NCBI GenBank assembly: GCA_905221455.1
Contig: CAJNDF010000002.1
Coordinates: forward strand, 186,001-250,000
Reading direction: 5' to 3'
Length of the DNA stretch: 64,000 nt
Source: a bacterium
GTDB lineage: Bacteria; Bacillota; Bacilli; Lactobacillales; Streptococcaceae
Shown here: in pieces, positions 1 to 9,917 of the stretch
How the letters are laid out: each line of letters begins with the position of its first letter
Numbering within the stretch: position 1 is the stretch's first letter
Notes under the pieces: model-generated
What the model was told of the DNA's origin: nothing
Database searches by the model: none
Seen by the model: only the letters and a program-made list of their open reading frames with translations
Position numbers and translations under genes: made by a program

Positions 1-1
1 T

Positions 2-964
2 GAAAATGGCTTGGTTATTACCAAGAAACGGGTGGCTATGGGGGTCATAGGTATTATATATGAAAGCCGTCCAAATGTGACGTCTGACGCGGCTGCTTTG
101 GCTCTCAAGAGTGGAAATGCGGTTGTTCTTCGTAGTGGGAAGGATGCCTATCAAACAGCCCATGCCATTGTCACATCCCTGAAGAAGGGTTTGGAGACCA
201 CGACCATTCATCCAGATGTGATTCAACTAGTGGAAGATACTAGCCGTGAAAGTAGTTATGCTATGATGAAGGCCAAGGGCTATCTAGACCTTCTTATTCC
301 TCGTGGGGGAGCTGGCTTGATCAATGCCGTGGTTGAGAATGCTATCGTACCTGTTATCGAGACAGGAACAGGCATTGTCCATGTTTATGTGGACAAGGAT
401 GCAGATGAGGACAAGGCTCTATCTATCATCAATAATGCCAAAACCAGTCGTCCTTCTGTCTGCAATGCCATGGAGGTTCTGCTGGTTCATGAAGATAAAG
501 CAGCAAGCTTCCTTCCTCGCTTGGAGCAAGTGCTAGTTGCGGAGCGTAAGGAAGCTGGACTGGAACCAATTCAATTCCGCTTGGATAGTAAAGCAAGTCA
601 GTTTGTTTCAGGTCAAGCAGCTGAAACTCAAGACTTTGACACTGAGTTTTTAGACTATGTCCTAGCAATTAAGGTTGTGAGCAGTTTAGAAGAAGCGGTT
701 GCGCATATTGAAGCTCACAGTACGCATCATTCGGACGCCATTGTAACGGAAAATGCTGAAGCTGCAGCTTACTTTACAGATCAGGTGGACTCAGCAGCGG
801 TTTATGTTAATGCCTCAACTCGTTTCACAGATGGTGGCCAATTTGGTCTGGGTTGTGAAATGGGGATTTCTACTCAGAAACTACATGCGCGTGGGCCAAT
901 GGGCTTGAAAGAGTTGACTAGCTACAAGTATGTGGTTACTGGTGACGGACAGATAAGGGAGTAA
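2..964 (+). CDS. proA: Gamma-glutamyl phosphate reductase (5' end outside window)
   Basis: Catalyses NADPH-dependent reduction of gamma-glutamyl phosphate to glutamate semialdehyde, step two of proline synthesis, in the cytoplasm. The frame is open from base 2 with no start, so about 100 N-terminal residues of the usual ~420 lie outside the window; 320 codons are seen. The aldehyde-dehydrogenase-fold signature is clear: the IYESRPNVT segment near the left edge, and [13 protein letters not shown], which carries the expected catalytic Cys. The end ([15 protein letters not shown]) is typical of ProA. proC follows after 3 bp, so the two are one transcript, probably with proB upstream. Identification is firm; only completeness is limited. 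Confidence 0.95.
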   Translation, partial: ENGLVITKKRVAMGVIGIIYESRPNVTSDAAALALKSGNAVVLRSGKDAYQTAHAIVTSLKKGLETTTIHPDVIQLVEDTSRESSYAMMKAKGYLDLLIPRGGAGLINAVVENAIVPVIETGTGIVHVYVDKDADEDKALSIINNAKTSRPSVCNAMEVLLVHEDKAASFLPRLEQVLVAERKEAGLEPIQFRLDSKASQFVSGQAAETQDFDTEFLDYVLAIKVVSSLEEAVAHIEAHSTHHSDAIVTENAEAAAYFTDQVDSAAVYVNASTRFTDGGQFGLGCEMGISTQKLHARGPMGLKELTSYKYVVTGDGQIRE

Positions 965-967
965 GAG

Positions 968-1765
968 ATGAAGATTGGATTTATCGGTTTGGGGAATATG
1001 GGAGCTAGTTTGGCCAAGTCTGTCTTGCAGGCTAAGACGGGTGATGACCTTCTCCTTGCCAATCGTAGCCAAGCCAAGGTGGATGCTTTCATCGCCAACT
1101 TCGGTGGTCAGGCTTCTAGCAATGAAGAAATATTCGCAGAAGCAGATGTGATTTTTCTAGGTGTTAAGCCAGCCCAGTTCTCAGACTTGCTTTCTCAATA
1201 TCAGACCATTCTTGAAAAACGAGAGAGTCTTCTTGTGATTTCGATGGCAGCTGGATTGAGTTTAGAAAAACTAGCAAGTCTTATCCCGAGTCAACACAGA
1301 ATTATTCGTATGATGCCAAATACCCCTGCTTCTATCGGGCAAGGAGTGATTAGTTATGCCTTGTCTTCTAATTGCAGGGCTGAGGATAGTGAGCTCTTTT
1401 GTCAGTTATTAGCAAATGCTGGTCTCTTGGTGGAACTAGGAGAAGGCTTAATCGATGCAGCGACAGGTCTTGCGGGTTGTGGTCCAGCCTTTGTCTATCT
1501 TTTTATCGAGGCCTTGGCAGATGCAGGTGTTCAGACTGGATTGCCACGAGAAATGGCCTTGAAAATGGCAGCTCAAACTGTGGTAGGAGCTGGGCAATTG
1601 GTCCTAGAAACCCAAGAGCATCCTGGGGTCTTGAAAGACCAAGTTTGTAGCCCAGGAGGTTCGACTATCGCTGGAGTAGCGAGCTTAGAAGCGCATGCTT
1701 TTCGAGGCACAGTCATGGATGCAGTTGGTCAAGCCTATAAACGAACACAAGAACTAGGTAAATAA
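968..1765 (+). CDS. proC: Pyrroline-5-carboxylate reductase
   Basis: Reduces pyrroline-5-carboxylate to proline with NAD(P)H, the last step of the pathway begun by ProA. The 265-residue protein has normal family length. It opens with the Rossmann motif GFIGLGNMG (residues ~4-12) and carries the family signature SPGGSTIAGV near residue 225, before an all-helical dimerisation tail. The ATG at 968 follows an AGGGAG ribosome site 3 bp after proA, showing translational coupling. A weak hairpin and a BOX element lie downstream, so the operon probably ends here. Confidence 0.96.
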   Translation: MKIGFIGLGNMGASLAKSVLQAKTGDDLLLANRSQAKVDAFIANFGGQASSNEEIFAEADVIFLGVKPAQFSDLLSQYQTILEKRESLLVISMAAGLSLEKLASLIPSQHRIIRMMPNTPASIGQGVISYALSSNCRAEDSELFCQLLANAGLLVELGEGLIDAATGLAGCGPAFVYLFIEALADAGVQTGLPREMALKMAAQTVVGAGQLVLETQEHPGVLKDQVCSPGGSTIAGVASLEAHAFRGTVMDAVGQAYKRTQELGK

Positions 1766-1790
1766 GAGGTGGATTTGTCTGCCTCTTTTA
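1764..1790 (+). terminator. Weak terminator after proC
   Basis: AAGAGG (1764-1769) pairs with CCTCTT (1782-1787) across a 12-base loop, followed by a short T-run. It begins at the proC stop. The stem is short, so read-through is plausible. Confidence 0.5.
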
Positions 1791-1799
1791 TGGTGGTTG

Positions 1800-1904
1800 A
1801 TACTCTTCGAAAATCAAATTCAAACTGCGTCAACTTCACCTTGCCGTACTCAAGTACAGCATGCGGCTAGCTTCCTAGTTTGCTCTTTGATTTTCATTGA
1901 GTAT
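1800..1904 (+). repeat. BOX element (boxA-boxC, no boxB)
   Basis: A 105-bp copy of the streptococcal BOX repeat. It starts ATACTCTTCGAAAATC (boxA), ends TTTTCATTGAGTAT (boxC), and has a short centre with CAAGTACAGC instead of boxB modules. Two close copies occur at 29672-29776 (inverted) and 45443-45547. It lies between proC and the tmk promoter and interrupts nothing. Confidence 0.92.
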
Positions 1905-1924
1905 GAAATGAGAAGACAAAAAGA

Positions 1925-1955
1925 TTGTCACAAACCCCTATTTTTTTGATAGAAT
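1925..1955 (+). promoter_or_regulatory. Putative promoter of tmk operon
   Basis: TTGTCA at 1925-1930 and TAGAAT at 1950-1955 with a 19-bp spacer, about 30 bp before tmk. The spacer is long, so the assignment is moderate. Confidence 0.5.
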
Positions 1956-1984
1956 AGAAGTAGTAAAAAAGAAATGAGTTAGAC

Positions 1985-2623
1985 ATGTCAAAAGGATTTT
2001 TAGTCTCTCTTGAGGGACCAGAGGGAGCAGGCAAGACCAGTGTTTTAGAGGCTCTGCTCCCAATTTTAGAGGAAAAAGGGGTAGAGGTGCTGACGACCCG
2101 TGAGCCAGGCGGAGTCTTGATTGGGGAGAAGATTCGTGAAGTGATTTTGGACCCAAGTCATACTCAGATGGATGCTAAGACAGAACTCCTTCTCTATATT
2201 GCTAGTCGCAGACAGCATTTGGTGGAAAAAGTTCTTCCAGCCCTTGAAGCTGGCAAGTTGGTCATTATGGACCGCTTCATCGATAGTTCTGTTGCCTATC
2301 AGGGATTTGGTCGTAGCTTGGATATTGACGCCATTGATTGGCTCAATCAGTTTGCGACAGATGGCCTCAAACCTGATTTGACCCTCTATTTTGACATTGA
2401 GGTGGAAGAAGGACTGGCTCGCATTGCTGCTAATAGTGATCGCGAGGTTAATCGTTTGGACTTGGAAGGTTTGGACTTGCATAAAAAAGTTCGCCAAGGT
2501 TACCTTTCTCTTCTGGACAAAGAAGGAAATCGCATTGTCAAGATTGATGCTAGTCTCCCTTTGGAACAAGTTGTGGAAACTACCAAGGCTGTCTTGTTTG
2601 ATAGAATGGGCTTGGCTAAATGA
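1985..2623 (+). CDS. tmk: Thymidylate kinase
   Basis: Phosphorylates dTMP to dTDP with ATP for DNA synthesis. At 212 residues it is standard length. The P-loop GPEGAGKTS sits at residues ~11-19, the substrate-binding [12 protein letters not shown] motif at ~93-104, and a lid region follows. The ATG at 1985 has only a weak upstream purine stretch, but no better start precedes the P-loop. holB begins inside the stop (ATGA overlap), and yabA and rsmI follow, the usual Gram-positive arrangement linking nucleotide supply to the replisome. Confidence 0.97.
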   Translation: MSKGFLVSLEGPEGAGKTSVLEALLPILEEKGVEVLTTREPGGVLIGEKIREVILDPSHTQMDAKTELLLYIASRRQHLVEKVLPALEAGKLVIMDRFIDSSVAYQGFGRSLDIDAIDWLNQFATDGLKPDLTLYFDIEVEEGLARIAANSDREVNRLDLEGLDLHKKVRQGYLSLLDKEGNRIVKIDASLPLEQVVETTKAVLFDRMGLAK

Positions 2624-3510
2624 AACAAGAAGAATTAAAGGCTTGGCAACCAGACCAGTTTGACCGCTTTATCCGTATCCTAGAACAAGATCAGCTTAAT
2701 CATGCCTATCTATTTTCAGGTTTCTTTGGAAGCTTGGAAATGGCACAGTTTTTGGCTAAGAGCCTCTTTTGTACGGATAAAGTAGGCGTTTTACCATGTG
2801 AGAAATGCCGAAATTGCAAGCTGATTGAACAGGAAGAGTTTCCAGATGTTACCTTGATTAAACCAGTCAATCAGGTCATCAAGACAGAACGCATTCGGGA
2901 ATTGGTGGGGCAGTTTTCCCAAGCAGGGATTGAAAGTCAGCAACAGGTCTTTATTATCGAGCAAGCTGAGAAAATGCATCCCAACGCAGCTAACTCTCTG
3001 CTCAAGGTCATCGAGGAACCCCAGAGTGAGGTTTATATTTTCTTCTTGACCAGCGATGAGGAAAAGATGTTACCGACCATCCGTAGTCGGACCCAGATTT
3101 TCCACTTTAAAAAGCAAGAAGAAAAGCTCATCTTGCTCTTAGAACAAATGGGGCTGGTTAAGAAAAAAGCGACTCTTTTAGCCCAGTTTAGTCAATCGCG
3201 AGTTGAAGCAGAAAAGTTGGCTAATCAGGCAAGTTTTTGGACCTTGGTCGATGAAAGTGAACGCCTGCTGACCTGGTTATTAGCTAAGAAAAAAGAAAGT
3301 TATTTGCAGGTTGCTAAATTAGCCAACTTGGCAGATGACAAAGAAAAACAAGATCAGGTTTTACGGATTCTCGAAGTCCTCTGTGGGCAGGACCTTCTGC
3401 AAGCAAGAGTAAGGGTGATTCTACAAGATTTGTTAGAAGCTAGAAAAATGTGGCAAGCTAATGTCAGCTTTCAAAATGCCATGGAATATCTGGTCTTGAA
3501 AGAAATGTAA
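2620..3510 (+). CDS. holB: DNA polymerase III delta' subunit
   Basis: Clamp-loader subunit delta' of the replicative polymerase; it works with DnaX and HolA to load the sliding clamp. The 296 residues show an AAA+-like N-terminal half with a zinc-type cysteine cluster CEKCRNC near residue 65 and the KVIEEP segment near residue 130 typical of DnaX/HolB proteins. A canonical P-loop is absent, as expected for delta', which does not hydrolyse ATP. It overlaps tmk by 4 bp (ATGA), indicating coupled translation. Confidence 0.93.
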   Translation: MKQEELKAWQPDQFDRFIRILEQDQLNHAYLFSGFFGSLEMAQFLAKSLFCTDKVGVLPCEKCRNCKLIEQEEFPDVTLIKPVNQVIKTERIRELVGQFSQAGIESQQQVFIIEQAEKMHPNAANSLLKVIEEPQSEVYIFFLTSDEEKMLPTIRSRTQIFHFKKQEEKLILLLEQMGLVKKKATLLAQFSQSRVEAEKLANQASFWTLVDESERLLTWLLAKKKESYLQVAKLANLADDKEKQDQVLRILEVLCGQDLLQARVRVILQDLLEARKMWQANVSFQNAMEYLVLKEM

Positions 3511-3549
3511 ACTCAAAAATGAACGATAAAGAGAGGAAAGGGCTGGTTT

Positions 3550-3867
3550 ATGGACAAAAAAGAATTATTTGACGCGCTGGATGATTTTTCCCAACAGTTA
3601 TTGGTGACCTTGGCCGATGTGGAAGCCATCAAGAAAAATCTCAAGAGCTTGGTAGAGGAAAATACAGCTCTTCGCTTGGAAAATTCTAAGTTGCGCGAAC
3701 GCTTGGGTGAGGTGGAGGCAGATGCTCCTGTCAAGGCCAAGCATGTTCGCGAAAGTGTCCGTCGCATTTACCGTGATGGATTTCACGTATGTAATGATTT
3801 TTATGGACAACGTCGAGAACAGGACGAGGAATGTATGTTCTGTGACGAGTTGTTATACAGGGAGTAA
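3550..3867 (+). CDS. yabA: Replication initiation control protein YabA
   Basis: Small negative regulator of replication initiation that binds DnaA and the clamp DnaN in Firmicutes. The 105 residues have the family layout: an N-terminal leucine-rich coiled coil (residues ~1-60), a basic linker, and a C-terminal zinc-binding segment with His/Cys then ECMFCDE (Cys95, Cys98). The ATG at 3550 follows GAAAGG at a good distance. Its place between holB and rsmI matches other streptococci and bacilli. Confidence 0.93.
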
Positions 3868-3869
3868 GC

Positions 3870-4748
3870 ATGCAGATTCAAAAAAGTTTTAAGGGGCAGT
3901 CTCCCTATGGCAAGCTGTATCTAGTGGCAACGCCGATTGGCAATCTAGATGATATGACCTTTCGTGCTATCCAAACCCTGAAAGAAGTGGACTGGATTGC
4001 AGCTGAGGACACGCGCAATACAGGTCTGTTGCTCAAGCATTTTGACATTTCCACTAAGCAGATCAGTTTTCATGAGCACAATGCCAAGGAAAAAATTCCT
4101 GATTTGATTGGTTTCTTGAAAGCAGGGCAAAGTATTGCTCAGGTATCCGACGCGGGTCTGCCTAGCATCTCAGACCCTGGTCATGATTTGGTTAAGGCAG
4201 CTATTGAGGAAGAAATTGCGGTTGTCACAGTTCCAGGAGCCTCTGCAGGTATTTCTGCCTTGATTGCCAGTGGTTTAGCGCCACAGCCACATATCTTTTA
4301 CGGCTTTTTACCGAGAAAATCAGGCCAGCAAAAGCAATTTTTCGACTCGAAAAAAGACTATCCTGAAACACAAATTTTCTACGAATCACCCCATCGTGTG
4401 GCAGATACATTGGAAAATATGCTCGAAGTCTACGGTGACCGCTCGGTCGTCTTGGTCAGGGAATTGACCAAAATCTATGAAGAATACCAACGAGGAAAGA
4501 TCTCTGAATTGCTAGAAAGCATCGCTGAAACGCCACTCAAGGGCGAATGCCTTCTCATTGTTGAAGGTGCCAACCAAGATGTGGAGGAAAAAGACGAGGA
4601 AGACTTGTTCTTAGAAATCCAAGTTCGTATTCAGCAAGGCATGAAGAAAAACCAAGCTATCAAGGAAGTTGCTAAGATTTACCAGTGGAATAAAAGTCAG
4701 CTCTACGCTGCATACCACGATTGGGAAGAAAATCAAGAAAATGACTAA
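3870..4748 (+). CDS. rsmI: 16S rRNA (cytidine1402-2'-O)-methyltransferase
   Basis: Methylates the 2'-O of C1402 in 16S rRNA, tuning decoding. The 292-residue protein has the tetrapyrrole-methylase-type fold: LVATPIGNLDD near residue 20, AEDTRNTG near 50, SDAGLPSISDPG near 92, and the C-terminal VEGA segment. The ATG at 3870 is preceded by GGGAG and lies 2 bp after yabA, so the tmk-holB-yabA-rsmI transcript continues to here. A strong terminator follows. Confidence 0.95.
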   Translation: MQIQKSFKGQSPYGKLYLVATPIGNLDDMTFRAIQTLKEVDWIAAEDTRNTGLLLKHFDISTKQISFHEHNAKEKIPDLIGFLKAGQSIAQVSDAGLPSISDPGHDLVKAAIEEEIAVVTVPGASAGISALIASGLAPQPHIFYGFLPRKSGQQKQFFDSKKDYPETQIFYESPHRVADTLENMLEVYGDRSVVLVRELTKIYEEYQRGKISELLESIAETPLKGECLLIVEGANQDVEEKDEEDLFLEIQVRIQQGMKKNQAIKEVAKIYQWNKSQLYAAYHDWEENQEND

Positions 4749-4750
4749 AC

Positions 4751-4778
4751 AGGGAAGTTTGCCTTCTTCCCTTTTTTT
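4751..4778 (+). terminator. Intrinsic terminator after rsmI
   Basis: AGGGAAG (4751-4757) pairs with CTTCCCT (4766-4772), followed by seven T. It closes the tmk-rsmI operon. Confidence 0.88.
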
Positions 4779-4786
4779 GTTATACT
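4778..4786 (+). promoter_or_regulatory. Extended -10 promoter of trmFO
   Basis: TGTTATACT matches the extended -10 pattern TGnTATAAT with one change. It sits at the tail of the rsmI terminator and would give a leader of about 90 nt. That leader can form a long-range TGGGTG/CACCCA stem (4814-4819 with 4861-4866) ending just before the ribosome site. Confidence 0.6.
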
Positions 4787-4882
4787 AGTAGAAGAAAAAA
4801 ATAGAAAGATTTGTGGGTGTCAAACAGTCTAGTAGTTTGTTTTGATATGGACTTAGATCCCACCCAAAGAGGTATTAGTGTC

Positions 4883-6217
4883 GTGTCTCAATCTTATATC
4901 AATGTTATCGGTGCTGGTTTGGCAGGTTCTGAAGCAGCCTACCAAATCGCAGAACGTGGTATTCCAGTTAAACTTTATGAAATGCGTGGTGTCAAGTCAA
5001 CACCCCAGCACAAAACAGACAATTTTGCTGAGTTAGTTTGTTCCAATTCCCTGCGTGGGGATGTTCTGACAAACGCCGTAGGGCTCCTCAAGGAAGAAAT
5101 GCGTCGCCTGGGTTCTGTTATTTTGGAATCAGCCGAAGCAACTCGTGTTCCCGCTGGAGGAGCTCTTGCGGTGGACCGTGATGGTTTCTCTCAAATGGTG
5201 ACTGAAAAAGTTGCCAACCACCCCTTGATTGAAGTGGTGCGTGATGAAATTACAGAATTGCCAACTGACGTTATTACTGTGGTCGCTACTGGTCCTTTGA
5301 CTAGCGATGCCCTGGCTGAGAAGATTCATGCCCTTAATGACGGTGATGGTTTCTATTTCTACGACGCGGCAGCACCTATTATTGATGTCAACACTATCGA
5401 TATGAGTAAGGTCTATCTCAAGTCTCGTTATGACAAGGGAGAGGCAGCCTACCTCAATGCCCCTATGACCAAACAAGAGTTTATGAATTTCCATGAAGCC
5501 TTGGTCAATGCAGAAGAAGCACCGCTGAATTCCTTTGAAAAAGAAAAGTACTTTGAAGGATGTATGCCTATCGAAGTCATGGCCAAACGTGGTATTAAAA
5601 CCATGCTTTATGGTCCCATGAAACCAGTCGGTCTGGAGTATCCAGATGACTACACAGGACCTCGTGATGGAGAGTTCAAAACACCGTACGCGGTTGTCCA
5701 ACTTCGTCAGGACAATGCGGCTGGTAGCCTCTACAATATCGTCGGTTTCCAAACCCACCTCAAATGGGGAGAACAAAAGCGTGTCTTCCAAATGATACCA
5801 GGTCTTGAAAATGCTGAGTTTGTTCGCTATGGTGTCATGCACCGCAATTCTTACATGGATTCACCAAATCTTCTTGAGCAAACCTATCGTTCTAAGAAAC
5901 AGCCCAACCTCTTCTTTGCTGGTCAAATGACGGGTGTGGAAGGCTATGTAGAGTCAGCAGCTTCAGGCTTGGTTGCAGGAATTAACGCAGCTCGTCTTTT
6001 TAAGGGAGAAGGAGAAGCTATTTTCCCAGAGACAACAGCGATTGGAAGTCTGGCTCATTACATCACTCATGCGGACAGCAAACATTTCCAACCAATGAAT
6101 GTCAATTTTGGGATTATCAAGGAATTGGATGGCGAGCGTATCCGTGATAAGAAGGCTCGTTATGAAAAAATTGCAGAGCGTGCTCTTAGCGACTTAGAGG
6201 AATTTTTAACAGTCTAA
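4883..6217 (+). CDS. trmFO: tRNA (uracil54-C5)-methyltransferase, folate/FAD dependent
   Basis: Uses methylene-tetrahydrofolate and FADH2 to form ribothymidine at U54 of tRNA; the Gram-positive counterpart of TrmA, formerly Gid. From GTG at 4883 it is 444 residues, the family norm. It opens [18 protein letters not shown], with the FAD-binding GxGxxG, and later has CSNSLRGD and [16 protein letters not shown]. The open frame reaches back to a TTG at 4811, but that extension lies in a structured leader; GTG 4883 has AAGAGG 10 nt upstream, so the shorter form is chosen. Confidence 0.94.
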   Translation: MSQSYINVIGAGLAGSEAAYQIAERGIPVKLYEMRGVKSTPQHKTDNFAELVCSNSLRGDVLTNAVGLLKEEMRRLGSVILESAEATRVPAGGALAVDRDGFSQMVTEKVANHPLIEVVRDEITELPTDVITVVATGPLTSDALAEKIHALNDGDGFYFYDAAAPIIDVNTIDMSKVYLKSRYDKGEAAYLNAPMTKQEFMNFHEALVNAEEAPLNSFEKEKYFEGCMPIEVMAKRGIKTMLYGPMKPVGLEYPDDYTGPRDGEFKTPYAVVQLRQDNAAGSLYNIVGFQTHLKWGEQKRVFQMIPGLENAEFVRYGVMHRNSYMDSPNLLEQTYRSKKQPNLFFAGQMTGVEGYVESAASGLVAGINAARLFKGEGEAIFPETTAIGSLAHYITHADSKHFQPMNVNFGIIKELDGERIRDKKARYEKIAERALSDLEEFLTV

Positions 6218-6300
6218 TTTTTTTGAAAGAATTGCTCATGGCACTATAAAAATCTTAGAAATTGTGATAAAATAGGTAGGATAAAAAAAGGAGAGTAAAA

Positions 6301-7038
6301 ATGGCGAATCCCAAGTATAAACGTATTTTAATCAAGTTATCAGGTGAAGCCCTTGCCGGTGAACGTGGCGTAGGGATTGATATCCAGACAGTTCAAACAA
6401 TCGCAAAAGAGATTCAAGAAGTTCATAGCTTAGGTATCGAAATTGCCCTTGTTATTGGTGGAGGAAATCTCTGGCGTGGGGAACCTGCTGCAGAAGCAGG
6501 AATGGACCGTGTTCAGGCAGATTACACTGGAATGCTTGGGACCGTGATGAATGCTCTTGTGATGGCAGATTCATTGCAACAAGTTGGTGTCGATACGCGT
6601 GTGCAAACTGCCATTGCGATGCAACAAGTGGCAGAGCCTTATGTACGTGGACGTGCTCTTCGCCACCTTGAAAAAGGCCGCATCGTTATCTTTGGTGCTG
6701 GTATTGGTTCACCTTACTTCTCAACAGATACAACAGCAGCCCTTCGTGCAGCTGAAATCGAAGCGGATGCTATCCTTATGGCTAAAAATGGTGTCGACGG
6801 TGTTTACAATGCCGATCCTAAGAAGGACAAGACGGCCGTTAAGTTTGAAGAATTGACCCATCGTGACGTTATCAATAAAGGTCTTCGTATCATGGACTCA
6901 ACAGCTTCAACCCTCTCAATGGATAACGACATTGACTTGGTTGTCTTCAACATGAACCAACCAGGCAACATCAAACGTGTCGTATTTGGTGAAAATATCG
7001 GAACAACAGTTTCAAATAATATCGAAGAAAAGGAATAA
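6301..7038 (+). CDS. pyrH: UMP kinase
   Basis: Phosphorylates UMP to UDP, feeding pyrimidine nucleotide pools. The 245-residue protein belongs to the amino-acid-kinase fold: [12 protein letters not shown] at the N-terminus, GGGNLWRG near residue 58, GTGNPYFSTD-type [10 protein letters not shown] near 140, and the [18 protein letters not shown] segment near 157. An AAGGAG site lies 6 nt before ATG 6301, and an extended -10 TGATAAAAT (6265-6273) lies upstream. frr follows after 8 bp, the conserved pyrH-frr pair. Confidence 0.97.
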   Translation: MANPKYKRILIKLSGEALAGERGVGIDIQTVQTIAKEIQEVHSLGIEIALVIGGGNLWRGEPAAEAGMDRVQADYTGMLGTVMNALVMADSLQQVGVDTRVQTAIAMQQVAEPYVRGRALRHLEKGRIVIFGAGIGSPYFSTDTTAALRAAEIEADAILMAKNGVDGVYNADPKKDKTAVKFEELTHRDVINKGLRIMDSTASTLSMDNDIDLVVFNMNQPGNIKRVVFGENIGTTVSNNIEEKE

Positions 7039-7046
7039 GAAAGATT

Positions 7047-7604
7047 ATGGCTAACGCAATTATTGAAAAAGCTAAAGAGAGAATGACCCAGTCTCACCAA
7101 TCACTTGCTCGTGAATTTGGTGGTATCCGTGCCGGTCGTGCCAATGCAAGCTTGCTTGACCGTGTACATGTAGAGTACTATGGAGTAGAAACTCCTCTTA
7201 ACCAAATCGCTTCAATTACCATTCCAGAAGCGCGTGTTTTGTTGGTAACACCATTTGACAAATCTTCATTGAAAGACATCGAACGTGCCTTGAACGCTTC
7301 TGATCTTGGTATTACACCAGCTAACGATGGTTCTGTGATTCGTTTGGTTATCCCAGCTCTTACAGAAGAAACTCGTCGTGACCTTGCTAAAGAAGTGAAG
7401 AAGGTCGGTGAGAATGCTAAAGTGGCTGTCCGCAATATCCGTCGTGATGCTATGGACGAAGCTAAGAAACAAGAAAAAGCAAAAGAAATCACTGAAGACG
7501 AATTGAAGACTCTTGAAAAAGACATTCAAAAAGTAACAGACGATGCTGTTAAACACATCGATGACATGACTGCCAACAAAGAAAAAGAACTCTTGGAAGT
7601 CTAA
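7047..7604 (+). CDS. frr: Ribosome recycling factor
   Basis: Works with EF-G to split the post-termination ribosome. At 185 residues it has exact family length, with [13 protein letters not shown] near residue 28, the conserved [15 protein letters not shown] segment in the middle, and a long helical C-terminus rich in Lys/Glu. Co-transcribed with pyrH 8 bp upstream; a terminator hairpin follows the stop codon. Confidence 0.97.
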   Translation: MANAIIEKAKERMTQSHQSLAREFGGIRAGRANASLLDRVHVEYYGVETPLNQIASITIPEARVLLVTPFDKSSLKDIERALNASDLGITPANDGSVIRLVIPALTEETRRDLAKEVKKVGENAKVAVRNIRRDAMDEAKKQEKAKEITEDELKTLEKDIQKVTDDAVKHIDDMTANKEKELLEV

Positions 7605-7615
7605 AAATAAACAGA

Positions 7616-7646
7616 AAAACTCAGTTGGCATTGCTGGCTGAGTTTT
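7616..7646 (+). terminator. Terminator after frr
   Basis: AAAACTCAG (7616-7624) pairs with CTGAGTTTT (7638-7646). The 3' arm supplies the T-run. It lies in front of cvfB, so cvfB may depend on read-through or on a promoter I cannot place. Confidence 0.75.
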
Positions 7647-7663
7647 ATTCGAAAGAAGGAAAT

Positions 7664-8518
7664 ATGAATACAAATCTTGCAAGTTTTATCGTTGGACTGA
7701 TCATCGATGAAAACGACCGTTTTTACTTTGTGCAAAAGGCTGGCCAAACTTATGCTCTTGCTAAGGAAGAAGGTCAACATACAGTGGGTGATACGGTTAA
7801 AGGTTTCGCCTATACAGATATGAAGCAAAAACTCCGCTTGACAACTCTAGAAGTGACTGCTACGCAGGAACAATTTGGTTGGGGCCGTGTCACAGAAGTG
7901 CGCAAGGACTTGGGTGTCTTTGTAGATACAGGTCTTCCTGATAAGGAAATCGTAGTGTCACTCGATATTCTCCCTGAGCTCAAGGAACTCTGGCCTAAGA
8001 AGGGCGACCAACTCTACATCCGTCTTGAAGTGGACAAGAAAGACCGTATCTGGGGACTATTGGCCTATCAAGAAGACTTCCAACGTCTGGCTCGTCCTGC
8101 TTACAACAACATGCAGAATCAAAACTGGCCAGCCATTGTATACCGCCTCAAGTTGTCAGGAACTTTTGTTTACCTACCAGAAAATAATATGCTTGGTTTT
8201 ATCCATCCTAGCGAACGTTACGCAGAGCCACGATTGGGTCAAGTTTTAGATGCGCGTGTCATTGGTTTCCGTGAAGTGGACCGTACCTTGAACCTCTCCC
8301 TCAAACCACGTTCATTTGAAATGTTGGAAAATGATGCTCAGATGATTTTGACCTATTTGGAAAGCAATGGCGGTTTTATGACCTTGAATGATAAGTCATC
8401 CCCTGATGACATCAAGGCAACCTTTGGCATTTCTAAAGGTCAGTTCAAGAAAGCACTTGGCGGCTTGATGAAGACTGGTAAAATCAAGCAAGACCAGTTT
8501 GGGACCGAGTTGATTTAG
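7664..8518 (+). CDS. cvfB: CvfB-type S1 RNA-binding regulatory protein
   Basis: Family of cytoplasmic proteins with several S1 RNA-binding domains and a C-terminal winged helix, named for virulence regulation in Staphylococcus; the target here is unknown. From ATG 7664 it is 284 residues: N-terminal S1-like repeats (~1-130), an S1 domain with GFIHPSERY near 175, and a winged-helix end (~220-284). An in-frame TTG at 7625 lies inside the frr terminator, whereas ATG 7664 follows AAGAAGGAA, so the later start is used. The next gene begins 8 bp downstream. Confidence 0.88.
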   Translation: MNTNLASFIVGLIIDENDRFYFVQKAGQTYALAKEEGQHTVGDTVKGFAYTDMKQKLRLTTLEVTATQEQFGWGRVTEVRKDLGVFVDTGLPDKEIVVSLDILPELKELWPKKGDQLYIRLEVDKKDRIWGLLAYQEDFQRLARPAYNNMQNQNWPAIVYRLKLSGTFVYLPENNMLGFIHPSERYAEPRLGQVLDARVIGFREVDRTLNLSLKPRSFEMLENDAQMILTYLESNGGFMTLNDKSSPDDIKATFGISKGQFKKALGGLMKTGKIKQDQFGTELI

Positions 8519-8526
8519 GGTGACTT

Positions 8527-8742
8527 ATGAGAAAATCATTTTACACTTGGCTCATGACTGAGCGTAATCCTAAGAGTAACAGTCCCAAAGCCATTTTGGC
8601 AGACCTCGCTTTTGAAGAGTCAGCCTTCCCAAAACATACGGATGATTTCGATGAGGTCAGTCGCTTTTTGGAAGAACATGCCAGTTTTTCTTTTAACCTA
8701 GGAGACTTTGACAGCATTTGGCAAGAATACTTAGAACACTAG
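8527..8742 (+). CDS. YozE SAM-like domain protein
   Basis: A 71-residue acidic soluble protein of the YozE/UPF0346 family, recognisable by [13 protein letters not shown] at the N-terminus and the C-terminal SIWQEYLEH. The family folds as a small helical SAM-like bundle; its biological role is not established. It lies 8 bp after cvfB and is probably co-transcribed with it. Confidence 0.85.
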   Translation: MRKSFYTWLMTERNPKSNSPKAILADLAFEESAFPKHTDDFDEVSRFLEEHASFSFNLGDFDSIWQEYLEH

Positions 8743-8784
8743 CATTTATTCATTGGGTTTGGGCTAGTAATTTCTCCACCCCTT

Positions 8785-8793
8785 TGCTATAAT
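8785..8793 (+). promoter_or_regulatory. Extended -10 promoter of phoH-like gene
   Basis: TGCTATAAT is a perfect extended -10 (TGnTATAAT) 35 bp before the TTG start. No convincing -35 is needed for this class. Confidence 0.7.
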
Positions 8794-8827
8794 AAAAAGA
8801 AATAAAAGGATTAGAGAGGTTCTTTAT

Positions 8828-9832
8828 TTGAAGGAACATTCAATAGACATTCAACTGAGTCATCCAGATGACCTGTTTCATCTTTTTGGTTCCAATGAAC
8901 GCCATCTTCGTTTGATGGAAGAAGAGCTTGATGTTGTGATTCATGCTCGTACGGAGATTGTCCAGGTTTTGGGAGAAGAGACTGCCTGTGAGGAAGCACG
9001 TCAGGTTATTCAGGCCTTGATGGTCTTGGTGAACCGTGGGATGACCGTCGGTACGCCAGATGTGGTAACTGCGATTAGCATGGTCAAAAACGATGAAATC
9101 GACAAGTTTGTCGCCCTTTACGAAGAAGAAATCATCAAGGACAATACAGGGAAACCAATCCGTGTCAAAACACTGGGTCAAAAGCTTTATGTGGACAGTG
9201 TCAAACAGCATGATGTGACCTTTGGAATCGGACCAGCAGGGACAGGGAAGACCTTTCTTGCAGTGACCTTGGCAGTGACAGCTCTTAAACGTGGGCAAGT
9301 CAAACGGATTATCCTAACTCGTCCAGCAGTGGAAGCAGGAGAGAGTCTAGGTTTTCTTCCGGGTGACCTTAAGGAGAAGGTCGATCCTTACCTTCGACCA
9401 GTTTATGATGCCTTGTATCAGATTCTGGGGAAAGACCAAACGACTCGTCTCATGGAGCGTGAAATTATCGAAATCGCCCCCCTTGCCTATATGCGTGGCC
9501 GGACCTTGGATGATGCTTTTGTCATTCTCGATGAGGCGCAAAATACGACCATCATGCAGATGAAGATGTTCTTGACTCGTTTAGGTTTTAATTCTAAGAT
9601 GATTGTCAATGGAGATATCAGTCAGATTGACCTACCACGGAATGTCAAGTCCGGTTTGATTGATGCCCAAGAGAAACTAAAGAACATTCACCAAATCGAC
9701 TTTGTTCATTTTTCAGCCAAGGATGTGGTTCGACATCCAGTTGTCGCTCAGATTATCCGAGCTTATGAACCAGCTCCAGTTAAAAAAGAAGAGAGTGAAG
9801 AATTAGAGTCTAAACCTCTGTCTGAAGGATAG
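8828..9832 (+). CDS. phoH: PhoH-like ATPase
   Basis: Cytoplasmic P-loop ATPase of the PhoH/YbeZ family, linked in other bacteria to ribosome and RNA metabolism, often beside YbeY. The 334 residues contain Walker A GPAGTGKT near residue 137 and Walker B VILDEAQNTT near 236, with the RPAVEAGESLGFLPGDL family segment between. The start is a TTG at 8828 with GAGAGG 8 nt upstream; the N-terminal KEHSIDIQLSHPDD aligns with related proteins. In this genome ybeY is 11 kb away rather than adjacent. Confidence 0.92.
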   Translation: MKEHSIDIQLSHPDDLFHLFGSNERHLRLMEEELDVVIHARTEIVQVLGEETACEEARQVIQALMVLVNRGMTVGTPDVVTAISMVKNDEIDKFVALYEEEIIKDNTGKPIRVKTLGQKLYVDSVKQHDVTFGIGPAGTGKTFLAVTLAVTALKRGQVKRIILTRPAVEAGESLGFLPGDLKEKVDPYLRPVYDALYQILGKDQTTRLMEREIIEIAPLAYMRGRTLDDAFVILDEAQNTTIMQMKMFLTRLGFNSKMIVNGDISQIDLPRNVKSGLIDAQEKLKNIHQIDFVHFSAKDVVRHPVVAQIIRAYEPAPVKKEESEELESKPLSEG

Positions 9833-9917
9833 TTCTTTTGTATTTAAAGTTATCTCAATACAATGTTTCAGTCAATATCCTTATATTAGTTAGAAACTTT
9901 TCAAGCGGAGGAGAAGT

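Noticed and set aside
5129..5842. 237-codon minus-strand open frame inside trmFO
   Set aside because: It is the antisense shadow of a clearly identified gene, with no ribosome site or recognisable motif.
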